NCBI RefSeq assembly: GCF_001886495.1
Contig: NZ_CP018022.1
Span: 806,001 to 870,000, forward strand
DNA length: 64,000 nt
Source: Spiroplasma sp. NBRC 100390
Lineage (GTDB): Bacteria > Bacillota_I > Bacilli_A > Mycoplasmatales > Mycoplasmataceae
Reading direction: 5' to 3'
Shown here in pieces: positions 10,517-21,780 of this stretch. The translations under genes were made by a program, and so were the position numbers. Below the pieces are notes generated by a model. That model ran no database searches. It saw only the letters and a program-made list of their open reading frames with translations, and had not been told where the DNA came from. Each line of letters opens with the position of its first letter. The stretch's first letter is position 1.

Positions 10517-11554
10517 CTAATCAAATTTCTTAAACTGTTCTAAAAAGCGAACATCATTCGTGTAAAAACGGCGAATATCATCAATCCCATATTTAATCAT
10601 TGCAATTCGTTCAATTCCAATTCCAAAGGCAAATCCTGCTAATTCTGGATCTTGGCCACAAGCCTGATACACAAGTGGGTTAATCATTCCAGCTCCCATA
10701 ATTTCAATTCATCCTGTTTGTTTACAAATTGAACAACCTTGGCCATGACAATTAACACAAGTAACATCCACTTCAACTGAAGGTTCCGTAAACGGAAAGA
10801 AACTTGGTCGTAAACGAATTTTGGTATCTTCACCAAACATTCTTTGGCAAAAATACTGAATTGTTCATTTCAAATTAGCAAAACTAGTTTGTGGAGCAAT
10901 TAAAAAACCATCCACTTGCATAAATTGGTGCGAATGTGTTGCATCATCATCATCGCGGCGATAAGTGTTCCCCGTTGAAATCATCGCGATGATTTCATGT
11001 TTGCTTTTCATTTGTGAAATTGCCCGCGCTGTCATATTTGTACAATGTGTCCGTAATAACGTATTTTTAGTAATATAAAAGGTATCTTGCATATCACGCG
11101 CTGGATGGCCAATTGGTAAATTTAACCGTTGAAAGTTATATTCATCATCTTCAACTTCTGTTCCAAAAACAATATCATAACCTAACTCTTGAAATAATTG
11201 TGAAATTTCATCAATAACTTGGTTTAACGGATGTTTTGTTGCTAACGTTAAATTATACCCTGGTAATGATAAATCAATTTTTTCTTGTTCTAACATTGCC
11301 ATTGCCATTGTGCTCTCTAATTCACTTTTCTTTGTTTGGCATAATTCCGTTAACGTTGTTTTAATAACATTTGCTCGCTTTCCAACAGTTAAGCGTTCTT
11401 CATGACTAATATCTTTCATTTTTTTTAAAAGATCATTTAAAGTTGATTTCTTTCCTAAATATTCCAATTGTAAAGCCGCAAGTTCAGCAATAGTTGTTGC
11501 TGCCGCAATTTTGTTAGTTGCTTGAGTAAATAATAATTCTAATTCTTTCTCCAT
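10517..11554 (-). CDS. pheS: Phenylalanyl-tRNA synthetase alpha subunit
   Basis: A 345-residue class II catalytic subunit. It has an N-terminal coiled-coil arm (residues 1-85), motif 1 near [10 protein letters not shown], motif 2 with [13 protein letters not shown] and [19 protein letters not shown], and motif 3 with [22 protein letters not shown]. Start chosen at MEKELELLF (11554) behind AAGAAAGGAA; an in-frame upstream extension runs into the T-box terminator and is not coding. A Cys-rich stretch, [18 protein letters not shown], lies between motifs 2 and 3. It is the first gene of the pheST operon. Confidence 0.96.
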
Positions 11555-11591
11555 GGCCTTTTCCTTTCTTGCCGAATGATTTATTGAGTAA

Positions 11592-11845
11592 GAAAAAACC
11601 TTGCTTATATCAAAAAATATAAACAAGGAGTAATTAACTTACGGTACCATCCTTTTTTACTAATAAATTAGTCTTAATTACAGTTAACGAAATTATTATC
11701 AAAATAATAATCCGGCTGGGATTAGCAGCTCTTCTTAGGTGAATTCCTAATCAACTAAGCAGTTATTTTCACCAACCATAACTTCTCTGTGTCTTAAGTT
11801 AGAAAGTACTACTCCTAATTCAACGATTTAATCTGAAATTTTATA
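11592..11845 (-). promoter_or_regulatory. T-box riboswitch of the pheST operon (Phe, UUC specifier)
   Basis: On the minus strand a full-length T-box is visible in order: AGTAGTA bulge motif, distal AGAGAAG and GGTTGGTGAAA elements (about 11763-11785), the specifier loop with GAATTCACC reading UUC, the T-box core GGATGGTACCGT (11641-11652), and a terminator with CCTTG pairing to CAAGG (11599-11628) and six U. Uncharged tRNA-Phe should promote antitermination. Confidence 0.93.
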
Positions 11846-11863
11846 ATTATATTATAACCTATT

Positions 11864-14800
11864 TTATTCTGTAAGTTCATTTAGTTTACGTTTTTTTACC
11901 AAATACATTGATAATGATCACGATAGTACTAAAATGGCACTAATAATAGTTCCAACCTTGACTGGAGTTTGTCAATTTAATGGTAAATTAATAACAAACT
12001 TAAATTGGTGAAGAATAATATCGATTGCAAAGTATCACACCAGTAATGAAATAACATATGCTAATAACAACATCAATAAAACGCCAAGGACATAATTACC
12101 AATAATAATAAAGTTTACTTGCCGTGGTTTATATCCTAATGCTCGCATTGTTAAAATAATTTGACTTGCTTCGTCAATGACTGATGATGTAATTACTGCT
12201 AAAATAATAAAAATAATCATTCCATTTAAAATTTGTAAAATTAACAAGGAATCATTTAAGAGTCCCAGTCCCGCTTGTGCTAACAATTTTTGCAACGCAA
12301 TCATTTCAACATTATTGGGACCAGTAAAAATACTAATATCACTGCCATCACTAGTTACAGTTTGCATAATCTTTTGTAAACTATCAGTAACATCATGGTT
12401 AAAAATATTAATTGTAAGGTTTTGCAATGTAATCTTATAATTTTGTTTTCCCGTTAATAAATTTTTTGGGTTAATTTTATCATGCACCATAATTTCTTTT
12501 GAAATTACCCCATTATATAAGTCTGGAACTGGTTGTCCATGAAAATCACGGAAAAAGTAACGAATAACATCAGCATTAACAAAAATATTACGACGAGTTG
12601 TATCATTTTTAATAATCCCTTTTACTATAATCGAAATATTATATGGTGTTGAAGTATTTTTAACGGTAAATTCATATGAAGAACCAACTTGTAAATTATT
12701 CAACCGTGCCATTTTTTCAGAAATTATAGCTGGAATTGCTACCCGACTTAAAGGGGTTGCTAATAAATTTGCAACAACTTGCTGATCAATTCCTTGCATT
12801 TGATAAAATTTAGCTCAAGTTTGCGGTTCAATTCCTTTTAAAACAACATCATTTATGACTGCTGCTTCATTAATACTTGGTGTTACTGGTAAATTAACTA
12901 ATGGTAGTTCAGTTTGCGGGTTATAATATAACGTATTAAAAGTAAGAACAGTTTTAACATGGCTTTGGTCAATGATCCCCGTTCAATTAACAATGTTTTT
13001 TAATCAATCTGGTAGTGGCAACCCACCACTAGTTGATAAATCATTAATAATTTGCGTTAAATCAGCCAAATAAACTGACTTATAAATCGGTTGATAAGCA
13101 AGTAATTTCATTAAATTAGCAGCATCATGCGGATTTTTGTGAATTTCAGCAGCAAGCGTTCTAAAAGCTGCCAGTGATTTTTCTTGCTCAACTTCAACAT
13201 TTGTGGTTGGCAACACCCGAAAATGGTTATTATTAACTAATTGTAATTTTTCTTCCCCACTTGGGGTTTGATATTGACTCGTCATCATTAATGTACTAGG
13301 AAATTGAAAACGATGATCAACATTTTTTTGATAAACATTACTGAATGATTGCACAATATCCCTAAAAATATCAGAAGCATTAAACTGAATAATAAATAAT
13401 AAGGATGAAATAAAGAAAATAAACATTACTACTGTTCATTTAAAAAATCCTTTTAAAGTAAATGCTAATTGAATTCGAAATAAAAAACTAGTTTTTCGAA
13501 AGATATGTTTAATCCCCGTTACTAAAAAATTAAAATGTAACTTCCCAGCACCGTTAATTAACACTAAACTTGGTTTACGAAGATAACTATAAATAAATAA
13601 AAATGATAGTCCGGTAAAAAAGATTGGAATTACCAAAAACAAAATCAACATAAATTGTCATGGTGCATAAATTAAGGCAAACGGAATTAATAACCCCGAA
13701 GTATATAAGGTATTAACATACAACTGAATTGGGATACTAAAACAATAACCTAATGCAACCCCCAAGGACATTGTTAAAAAGAATTTTGTTAAAAAGACTC
13801 ATGATAATTCTGTTGCGCGATAACCAAATGCTTTAAAAATTCCAATTTGACGCCTAGTCTTATTCATTTCCTTTTTCATGGTATAGTTAATAAAAATAAA
13901 ACCTAAAAATAATAAAACGCTACCAACAGCACTATATAGAATAATTTGAATATTAATGTTTTGTGTTTGAGTTGCAATATAACCATCATCATAGGCAATT
14001 AATGTTGTTGTTGGATTAATATAAGCTTGGTGCAAATCATTTTTTAAAGTCAAAATTGCGCTAGCATCATTTAACTTGATTAAAACTTTTTGTCATGTTC
14101 TAAATTTATTAATTCCTAATTCACCTTTAGCATTAGCATCCGCTAAGGCGCTAAGCATTGCTGGAGTTGTAAATAAAACTCCGTACTGACGAATGTCATT
14201 ATTATTTGCCGGACGTAAACCCCCACTTGTTCCTGTAATAAAATTATCTAATTTATTCCCAATGCCAACAATTTTTAAACTAAATTCTGGTTTGGTTGGA
14301 ATAATGTTAATAATATCACCGATTTTAAATTTATTTTGTTCTGCAAATAAGCTACTAATAACAACTTCATTATCCGCCGTTGGTAAGCGTCCGTGGTATA
14401 ACTTTAATTGATTAAAATTAACCTTCCCGGTGTTGGCTAAATTTGGAACAACAGCAGCCGTAATTTCAAAATTATAATTTGGGGAAGTTTGTTGCGTAAT
14501 TGATATTGTTTCAAAAACCCCCGCTGAATATGCTGCTGGTATAGTCTGAGTTAATAACCTTGTCGCTAATTCTTTATTGTAATTATAATTATATTTTTTA
14601 AAATATAATCAGGCAATGGGATTAACACCATCAATGTTTGTCTTCGTGCCACGACTTGTTTCAATTTCATCTAGTTTATTCATAATCTGAACAAGACGAC
14701 AAGTCTTTGCAAATGCCGGATTAGGTACTGCCTGACAAGTTGCTTCAATTGTTTTTCATCAAATACTATTTTCATCTAAAATTGCTTCTTCGTTTGGTCC

Positions 14801-15079
14801 CGTTACTTTAATTTTATGATTATTTTTATCAATAAATTCATTATGCAAATAATAATTTTCAATAAAGTTATCATTATACTCATTAGGAGCGCCAACAAAA
14901 AAATAATCTCATTTTTGCGAAGTTCGAGTTAAATCATTATATTTTAGTTTATATTGTAATGCGCCTGATAAAATTCCCGCAATCGTAGCAACAATAATAA
15001 TTACAAAAAGAATTAAGCCTGCGGCTTCAATTCAGTTTTTAAAATATGATTTTAAATAACTTTTTAAAATTTGACGCAT
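11864..15079 (-). CDS. Large FtsX-type ABC transporter permease
   Basis: A 1071-residue integral membrane protein with a FtsX/MacB-like layout: an N-terminal membrane segment (LILFVIIIVATIAGIL, residues 22-40), a large extracytoplasmic domain, a first three-helix FtsX block at about 365-470 (NIQIILYSAVGSVLLFLGFIFI then KAFGYRATELSWVFLTKF), a second N-terminal-like helix and extracytoplasmic domain, and a second FtsX block at the C-terminus (ALGYKPRQVNFIIIGNYVLG). The duplicated KAFGY/RALGYK motif is the family's coupling helix. No ATPase gene is adjacent, so its partner is elsewhere. The substrate is unknown; lipoprotein or lipid handling is inference. Confidence 0.85.
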
Positions 15080-15183
15080 AATGTCTCCCCATTGAATTTT
15101 ATTTTTGCCCTAATTTGTTTTATTAATTATATCAGGTAATAATACCATTATTTTAATTAACCACCAAGAAAAAAGACCCCATT

Positions 15184-16719
15184 TTATTTTGCTGGATTAT
15201 AATAATCATTTTTAGAATCAATTAATTCTGCTAAAACATAACCTATTTGTTCAATAATATCTGTTGGTAACACTGGTTTTTTATATTGTGAAATTTCATC
15301 ACCCGCAAAACCATGAAGATAAGTTCCAATAATAGCGGCTTCAAATAACTCATAACCTTGCCCAATTAAACTAGCAATTAAGCCGGTTAACGTATCACCC
15401 ATCCCAGCAACTGCCATATAAGGATTGCCAGTTCCATTAATATAAACAATATTACCATCGGTAATAATTGATTGATAACCTTTTAAAACAACAATGATCT
15501 TATATTTATTAGCAAATTCTTTTGCAATATTTACCCGGTCTTGTAAAATCTCTTCAACACTTTTGTCAATTAAGCGTGATAATTCTAAAACATGGGGGGT
15601 TAAAACCCCACGGCCACGTAACTTACGCAATAATGGTAAATCTAGAACATTAATTCCATCCGCATCAACAACAATCGGTCCCTTATAATTATCTAAAATA
15701 TAGTTTAAAGTATTATATGTTCGTTCTGTTTTACCCCTTCCCATTCCATAAGCAATAATATTAACTTTATTTGTTAATAAATCTAAAATCCGACCACGAT
15801 CAGAAGAATCACAAAAAGTAATTTCCGGAGCCGTATTATTGGTTTTTCCTAATATTTCTGGTGAAACCGCTCAAATTACTAAACCAATCCCAGCATTTAA
15901 CGCCATGTTTGCAACTAACGTTCCGGCATTTAAATACTCTAAACTTGAAGCAAAAATCATTAAATTGCCATAAGTTCCCTTGTGGGAAATTAGTGGTCGT
16001 GAGTGTAACTGCACACTATTACTATAAAACAAATTATTATTAACTAATTGCGAACAAATATCATTTACAGCTTGCGGATGAAAACCTAATTGTCATACCA
16101 CAACTTCTCCCAAATAAGGAATAATATCATAATTAATAAATGCTGTTTTATAAGTAAAAAAAGTAACCGTTTTATTTGCTTTAATTGCAATCGTTGGAAT
16201 TGTACCACGATCATTATCAATCCCGCTAGGAATATCACAAGCAAGAACATACTTTTGAACTTGATTTATTTTCTTAATAATTTCACTAATTTCTGGCGCC
16301 ATTTTGCCATGATAACCCATCCCAAAAATACAATCAATAATAAATTCAGATCATAACAATATCTTATCAAGATCATCACTTAAAAAACTAATTGTTACAT
16401 TAGATAAAGTCTTTAATTGCTCATAGTAATGTGCTACTTCTGGTGTTTTTGTAGCATCAAAAGTCGCTTTAGAAGCACAAATATAAACGTGGACTTTTTT
16501 ACTAGCATCATAATCACTAATTAATTTTGCTAAGGCAAGGCCATCGCCCCCATTATTGCCACCATTACTGAAAATTAAAAAGTTATTAACCGTTAAATTA
16601 ACATGATTAAATAATCCCTCGGCTGCTTTTGCCATTAATTTAATTGGGGTAATTTCTAATTGTTTAAAAATAAAATCATCAATATTTTTATTATCTTTTT
16701 GGTTCGTAATATAAAGCAT
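15184..16719 (-). CDS. nnr: Bifunctional NAD(P)H-hydrate epimerase and ADP-dependent NAD(P)H-hydrate dehydratase
   Basis: A 511-residue fusion that repairs hydrated NADH and NADPH. The N-terminal epimerase domain (1-210) has FSNGGNNGGDGLALAK and CDIPSGIDNDRG. The C-terminal dehydratase domain (about 215-511) has SHKGTYGNLMIFA, GPIVVDADGINVL, LTPHVLELSRL, VVLKGYQSIITDG and the nucleotide-binding AGMGDTLTGLIASLIGQG. This NnrE-NnrD fusion order is common in bacteria. It stands alone, about 100 bp upstream of the permease gene. Several UGA Trp codons split it under the standard code. Confidence 0.95.
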
Positions 16720-16762
16720 AATTTTTTCATCTCCTTATTCAATTATAGTAAGTTAAGAAAGG

Positions 16763-16793
16763 AAAAACCAGTTTTAAATTCCTGGTTTTTTTA
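16763..16793 (-). terminator. Intrinsic terminator overlapping the end of the YgjP-type gene
   Basis: AAAAACCAG, a ten-base loop and CTGGTTTTT form the stem on the minus strand, and the U-rich tail continues past it. The stop codon of the metallopeptidase lies inside the loop. Confidence 0.75.
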
Positions 16794-17463
16794 AAATTTC
16801 AACTTTTTCCTGATAATTTGGCATATATCGTTCAATATAATATCAAAATGACTTCGAATGATTATGATGAACTAAATGGGATAATTCATGCACAATAACA
16901 TATTCTAAGACTGTTGGATCAAAATGAATTAGTTTTGTGTTCAAAACAATTTTTTCAGTTTGGGGATAACAAACACCTCATTTTCGAGTCATTACCTTCA
17001 CTGATAAGTTTTTATAATTTAAACCCATTGTTGTTGCTCATTTATCCAATAATTGTTCAAACTTATAACCAAATTTTTGTTTTAAAAATTGATGCAACTT
17101 TTTAACATTTTCATCATAACTGCCCGCATCTTTCATTAAAAATAATTGGCGATTAATAATTTTCGTATGAACATTTTCTGTTGTTAACTGTAACGGATAC
17201 TTTTCATTAAAGACAAAAACATAACCAGTTCCATCAGGATTAATCACAATTTTACGATAATTATCATGGACATCCATCACAGTAATAATTTTTTTAATAT
17301 TTTTATAAATTAAAGCTTCAATTTCTCAGTCATGAGCATGACTAGGAGCTGAAACCTTAATTTTGCCATTATTAACATTTAAAACAATATTTTTTTGCTC
17401 TTTAATAATTAAATCATATTTAATTAAATTACCCTGATATGGTAGCACTTTCTGAAATGCCAT
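16774..17463 (-). CDS. YgjP-like (DUF45, WSS1-type) metallopeptidase
   Basis: A 229-residue soluble protein of the YgjP/DUF45 zinc-metallohydrolase family. The C-terminal zinc site is clear: EYVIVHELSHLVHHNHSKSFW, that is HExxH plus the downstream HxxxFW, and the preceding MTRKWGVC segment is also conserved. Members are related to SprT and WSS1 proteases; the physiological substrate in bacteria is unclear. The N-terminal half is beta-rich. It stands between a membrane protein gene and nnr with its own terminator. Confidence 0.85.
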
Positions 17464-17505
17464 AATGTTCCTCCCCTTAATAAAATAATAAAACTAGTTC
17501 TTTAA

Positions 17506-18870
17506 TTAATGATGATTTTCATGTTCGTCAGAATTATCATTATTATCAATATAATCATCAAAGTTATTAGTTGGATTGGTATCGGATTTTGGCTTTGCTT
17601 TTTCTGTTTGTTTTGTAATATCTTCGCGATATTTTTTTCCAGCATTTCAAATTTTATCAATATCACCAAGGAAAACTTTGCCATCATATGAGTTATCAAC
17701 ACGTGCATTAGGATTAACTCGTTGTTTACCACTAATTTTTGGTACTGAACCAATTCGTTCTTCTAACTCTCGTGTATCCAACGGCATATGTTGTTTTGAT
17801 TTTGGAATAATTATTGAACCTGGTCCAGTTCCCTTTTGTTGTGATGGTGATGAAGTTGTTTCACTGAAAATAGGAGCCGAATAATCGTGGTGTTTAATAA
17901 TGTCCCCCTTTTTAACAAAATTGCCTTCTTGTTCAATCATAACACCTGTTGGTGATTCATCAACAATCCCAGCCCCTTCTTTGATTGTACGTAAATATTG
18001 GCCTTCTTTTCCAACGCGAATTGTTGGGGTTGAATCAGAGGTTTTACTTTCATCTTTTCAACGACTATTATCATATTCTGCTGTTGGTTCTGCTAAATGA
18101 GCTTCTCCTTGTTCATTTAACATTGCATTACGGGCCATTTTCGCTTTTAATAATGCCATCTTTGATTTTAAATCAGTAGCAGCGGGATTCTTGTTAGATA
18201 AACTAGACAATGTATCCTCGCGCGGATTAAGTTCGGCTTGACTAACCATTTCTTTTTGTGGAGTTAATCCTTTTGCCCCAATTTTACCTGTTGTTAAATT
18301 AATTGCTGATAAACGATTTTCTTGATCTGTTGTTAATGGTTTTGCTTTGCGTGCTTTTGAATAATAAACTGCTGTTAAAATACCACCAATAAAAGTAAAT
18401 ACTGGACCAATAAACAATAATGCAAAACCAGGATTAATTTTAAGTCCTAATTTAAAAATATTTAACCCTGTTTTTCCATCAGGTGTCTGAACACCAAATA
18501 CAACAGCAAGAATCAAAAAGAAAGATGTTACAAAACCAAGAATTAACGCAAGAATAACACCAAACCCTTTATAACGACCATTTTTTGTTAAATAATTTGG
18601 GATTAAATACATTAATACTAAAAAACTAGAAATTCCTATTAAAATTCCACCAACCATTTCAGACTTCGCAAGGACATTATTATACACTGTTTGATTTGAA
18701 AATTGTAATACAACTCGTGCAATATCTTCTAGCAACATTCGTGCTGGTTCATAAAGAAAATGATTAGGACTAATTTTAATTTTAAAAATAAGTAATAACC
18801 CAAAAAATAGCGCACTAAAAAGTCCTCCAACTGTTAGAAAAATTAATGACGCTCCACGTAATTTCTTCAT
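17506..18870 (-). CDS. Membrane protein with four N-terminal helices and a long hydrophilic tail, unknown function
   Basis: A 454-residue protein I do not recognise. The N-terminal 175 residues carry four hydrophobic helices, for example SLIFLTVGGLFSALFFGLLL (7-27), GGILIGISSFLVLMYLIP, GVILALILGFVTSFFLILAV and GFALLFIGPVFTFIGGILT. The remaining 280 residues are polar, rich in K, D, S and P, and end in a Asn/Asp/His-rich tail (DDYIDNNDNSDEHENHH). ATG 18870 is eight bases behind AGG; an upstream GUG is in frame but overlaps the ribosome binding site. A large cytoplasmic tail on a small membrane anchor suggests a scaffold or cytoskeletal link, but that is only a guess. Confidence 0.7.
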
Positions 18871-19072
18871 TCTTTTCACCTATCTTTTAAGCTTAACACA
18901 ACCATACATATATTATTTATCTTCTAAATATACACAGTAATTATACCTTATTTATTTTAAAACTAATAATATTAATTATAATATTTTAAATTATGTCAAC
19001 GATATTATATAGATATTGTAATCTAATAATAAAAAAACTTAAATATAAAAATTAGAATATAAGATAAAAATA

Positions 19073-19113
19073 AAAAAGTATGTCCAATTTTAATTAAATT
19101 AAACATACTTTTT
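19073..19113 (-). terminator. Intrinsic terminator after the first paralogous lipoprotein gene
   Basis: AAAAAGTATGT (19073-19083) and ACATACTTTTT (19103-19113) pair around a 19-base AT-rich loop, with U runs on the minus strand. Between it and the membrane-protein start (18870) the sequence is AT-rich and I see no gene. Confidence 0.75.
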
Positions 19114-19162
19114 ATTTATTTTTAAATAATAAATTGATCGTTACTAAATCACCATTTTATTT

Positions 19163-20770
19163 TTACATTGGTGAACCATATGGTTTGAACGCAATATGTC
19201 ATTTATCAACTGGTCATGGGGTGTAATAAATGTTATTGGTTGTTGAATTAACCCCAAATTGAAATCCTAAATTATAATGATCTCAATAAAATAAATAAAT
19301 TCCGCGTTCTGGTAACTGTGGTGCATCACGCCGCATTACAAGATCTGTATTACTAAAAGTTGAGACTCAAAACTTATCAAGATCTGGTAAATTTTGATTG
19401 TTAGGATCTTCTTTAAATTTTTTTAATAAAGTACTTCATATTTTTTTATAAGTATATGTTTGTGAATCATTAAACAGCATTTCATGTAATTTTGGCTCTA
19501 ACTGAATCCGTCCTTCACTATAACGCTTAATATCTCATGTAATTTGATAATATTTATAAAAAGCAGCAATAATACGACCAAAGTTTTTAATTTTATTAAT
19601 CATCCCATCACGAGTGATACCAATATTAATATAAAAAGGTTTACCATTATTTAGGACAATCCCCGCTAAAGGAACTCCGGCAACTAAAACTTTTGATAAA
19701 TTAACCTTAAATTGTCCTAACTGTAATTTTGTTCCTGATGTACTTGTTAAAATATTTAATTTTTCCCCATAATATTCTAAAAAATTTTCGGGGGTTAATT
19801 TATCCGGAGCATAGCCAGTATTAACCCAAGTGTATTTTTCATCGTCTGGTAATTTTGGTGTCACCCCATTTGTATCTGGATTAATAATTGAATTTAATAA
19901 CGTTAAAATTTCTTCATCCGGAGCATAAGTAATACTGTTTCGAATCTCCCCAAGTTCATCATCTGCTTGTAAAGCAGTACTTAATTCGTTTTGTACAATC
20001 GTATCTAACATACTGTGATCAGAAGCATAATTTAAATCAAAATTATCATAAATTCTTTGATAGGCTGAATTTTGATCAACAATAATATCATTATCATTAG
20101 CATTAAAAAACTTAACAATTGCTTTTGAAACCGCCCCAGTTACAGCTGTTAAAATTTTTTGCATCCTAACAACATCATTAGTAATTGTATATTGCAATGT
20201 AAAAGGCATTCGCGATTCTAATGTTTTAAATTTAATTTTAAGTTCTAATTTAAAATCTAACCGAACACCTTTTAAACCATTCGAATCAACATTGGCTAAA
20301 GTTCCTAATTTATTAATATCAATATAGTTTAAATTAAACTTCATCGCATTCTGATCAGTTGTCATTGGAACACTATCTATATAATAATTTGAATATTCAT
20401 CAGCAATTTGGCGATTAATATTATCAAAAACCGCTAAAAAACCATTGACTAATGCTAATAAAGCAGGCCCTACTTTTTGATCATTACGATCTAATTCTTG
20501 CAACGGTTTAGCAGCATTGACAATGGTAAATAAGTTTTCAAATTCGGGGATTGAATAATCCTTAATATCAATTAGTGTTTTTTCAGTTGCATATTGTTGA
20601 AAAGTATCAGTAATTTGTCTTGTAATTGCATTTAAAATTTTTAAATCACCTTGATATTCAAGTCCCCCATTGTCTATTTCGGGATCACTTTTTGTTGTAC
20701 AGCTAATTACAGTATTAACTGCTGTTGTTGTTAAAGATAAACCCATTAATAAAGTTAGTAATTTTTTCAT
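19163..20770 (-). CDS. Surface lipoprotein, paralogue 1
   Basis: A 535-residue predicted lipoprotein: MKKLL start, hydrophobic helix and lipobox ending VISC at Cys24. The mature protein is soluble with no further membrane segment. It is paralogous to 26,954-28,495: both share IxxEYSNYY/KYSNFY followed by PMT, then YIDxxKLG, a VVxxxxYxxxYNNFDxNYAxxHxxLDxxVQ block, and a KVNLSKxxxAGxPxxGIV block near residue 380. Function unknown; such proteins face the host in spiroplasmas. Its promoter has a homopolymeric spacer (20,811-20,838), so expression may switch on and off. Several UGA Trp codons lie in the C-terminal 120 residues. Confidence 0.85.
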
Positions 20771-20810
20771 GTTTTAAACCCCCACTAGTTTTTTCATCAG
20801 TTATGAAGTA

Positions 20811-20838
20811 ATTATAAAAAAAAAAAAAAAAAGGCAAG
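20811..20838 (-). promoter_or_regulatory. Candidate phase-variable promoter with a pure poly-T spacer
   Basis: On the minus strand TTGCCT (20832-20837) is followed by a run of T only and then TATAAT (20811-20816), about 40 bp upstream of the lipoprotein ATG. The spacer is 15 bases if TTGCCT is the -35 element. In known Mollicutes phase-variable lipoprotein promoters (such as vlp of Mycoplasma hyorhinis) a homopolymer between -35 and -10 changes length by slippage and switches transcription. The current length is short of the optimal 17. Confidence 0.6.
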
Positions 20839-20847
20839 TTAAAACTA

Positions 20848-20876
20848 AATAAAAAATGTGGAAACCCCACACATTT
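20848..20876 (-). terminator. Intrinsic terminator after the HEPN-like gene
   Basis: On the minus strand AAATGTG and CACATTT pair, with an internal GTGG/CCAC extension, and a U-rich tail follows. It closes the phage-derived transcript just ahead of the lipoprotein promoter. Confidence 0.8.
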
Positions 20877-20936
20877 AAGAATTTAGCTCATACCGTTAAA
20901 AAAATTATAACATAAAAAATAATTTAATAAGTAAAA

Positions 20937-21758
20937 TTAATAACTCATCATAAGATCTAATAGATTTCTAGCAATTATTTCATCTTTTGAATGTATAAAA
21001 TATCTATTAATTATTACACAAATTCTTAACAAAAAAGAAAATGAAATCTTAATCATTATACCTATATTATTTGGTAAATTTGGTGCTGAATGATTATGTG
21101 CCCAAGTATTCCGCATTTTTTTTAACAACTTCCATCCTGGTGATTCGTTAATAAAGTTAATTAATTCAATATATTCAGTTACTAATTCTTTCTTTACGAA
21201 TGGCAAAGAAAAATCAAAAAAATGAGGATCAAAATACAATTTATTTAAATCAAATCTTTTGCCTTTATATTTTTCTGTAATATTTTTTAATAACTCTTCA
21301 TAATTATCTTTTTTCGATAAACCATAATGCAATAACGTAGTTATTTTATCTAATGATGACATTATATAAAGAAAAGTTGACATCTGCCTATGATAATATA
21401 TATTATCCATAAATTCACGAAAATAAGGATTCATAATGCCTCTATCATGTTCTTTTATGTCAAAAAGATAACTAATTACTTCCTCAATTTCATAAAACAA
21501 ATCTCCCCAAATTATAGGTCTTTGAAATTCATTATTACTTAAAATAATAAAATAATTAGCCTGCATTTCTTCATTTTTCTCATAAATTTCATCAATTTTT
21601 TCTTCAAATGAAGAAATCCGTAACGTTGGTCCATCAGTTTTTTCTATATCAGCAGTAAAAATTTTTTCTATATCCTCAGGAATTAATTTAAATAAATATT
21701 GATCAAATTCTTTAATTTTTAATTCTAAATTATCAGGTTCTTTAACTATCTTTTTCAT
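20937..21758 (-). CDS. Unknown alpha-helical protein with a HEPN-type RNxxxH motif
   Basis: A 273-residue, largely alpha-helical soluble protein. Near the C-terminus KKMRNTWAHNHS gives R216-N-T-W-A-H221, the Rx4H motif with a polar residue after Arg that marks the catalytic or nucleotide-binding site of HEPN domains, set between long helices as expected. HEPN proteins are often RNases in toxin-antitoxin, abortive infection and CRISPR systems. No MNT nucleotidyltransferase antitoxin is adjacent; it lies 22 bp downstream of the terminase gene and shares its transcript. The family call is by motif only and could be wrong; the whole-protein fold was not tested. Confidence 0.5.
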   Translation of the reverse strand: MKKIVKEPDNLELKIKEFDQYLFKLIPEDIEKIFTADIEKTDGPTLRISSFEEKIDEIYEKNEEMQANYFIILSNNEFQRPIIWGDLFYEIEEVISYLFDIKEHDRGIMNPYFREFMDNIYYHRQMSTFLYIMSSLDKITTLLHYGLSKKDNYEELLKNITEKYKGKRFDLNKLYFDPHFFDFSLPFVKKELVTEYIELINFINESPGWKLLKKMRNTWAHNHSAPNLPNNIGIMIKISFSFLLRICVIINRYFIHSKDEIIARNLLDLMMSY

Positions 21759-21780
21759 AAAATCATTATATCAAAAAAAA

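Noticed and set aside
11555-11626. In-frame N-terminal extension of PheS starting at 11626
   Set aside because: It would translate the T-box terminator hairpin; the ATG at 11554 has the proper ribosome binding site and family N-terminus.
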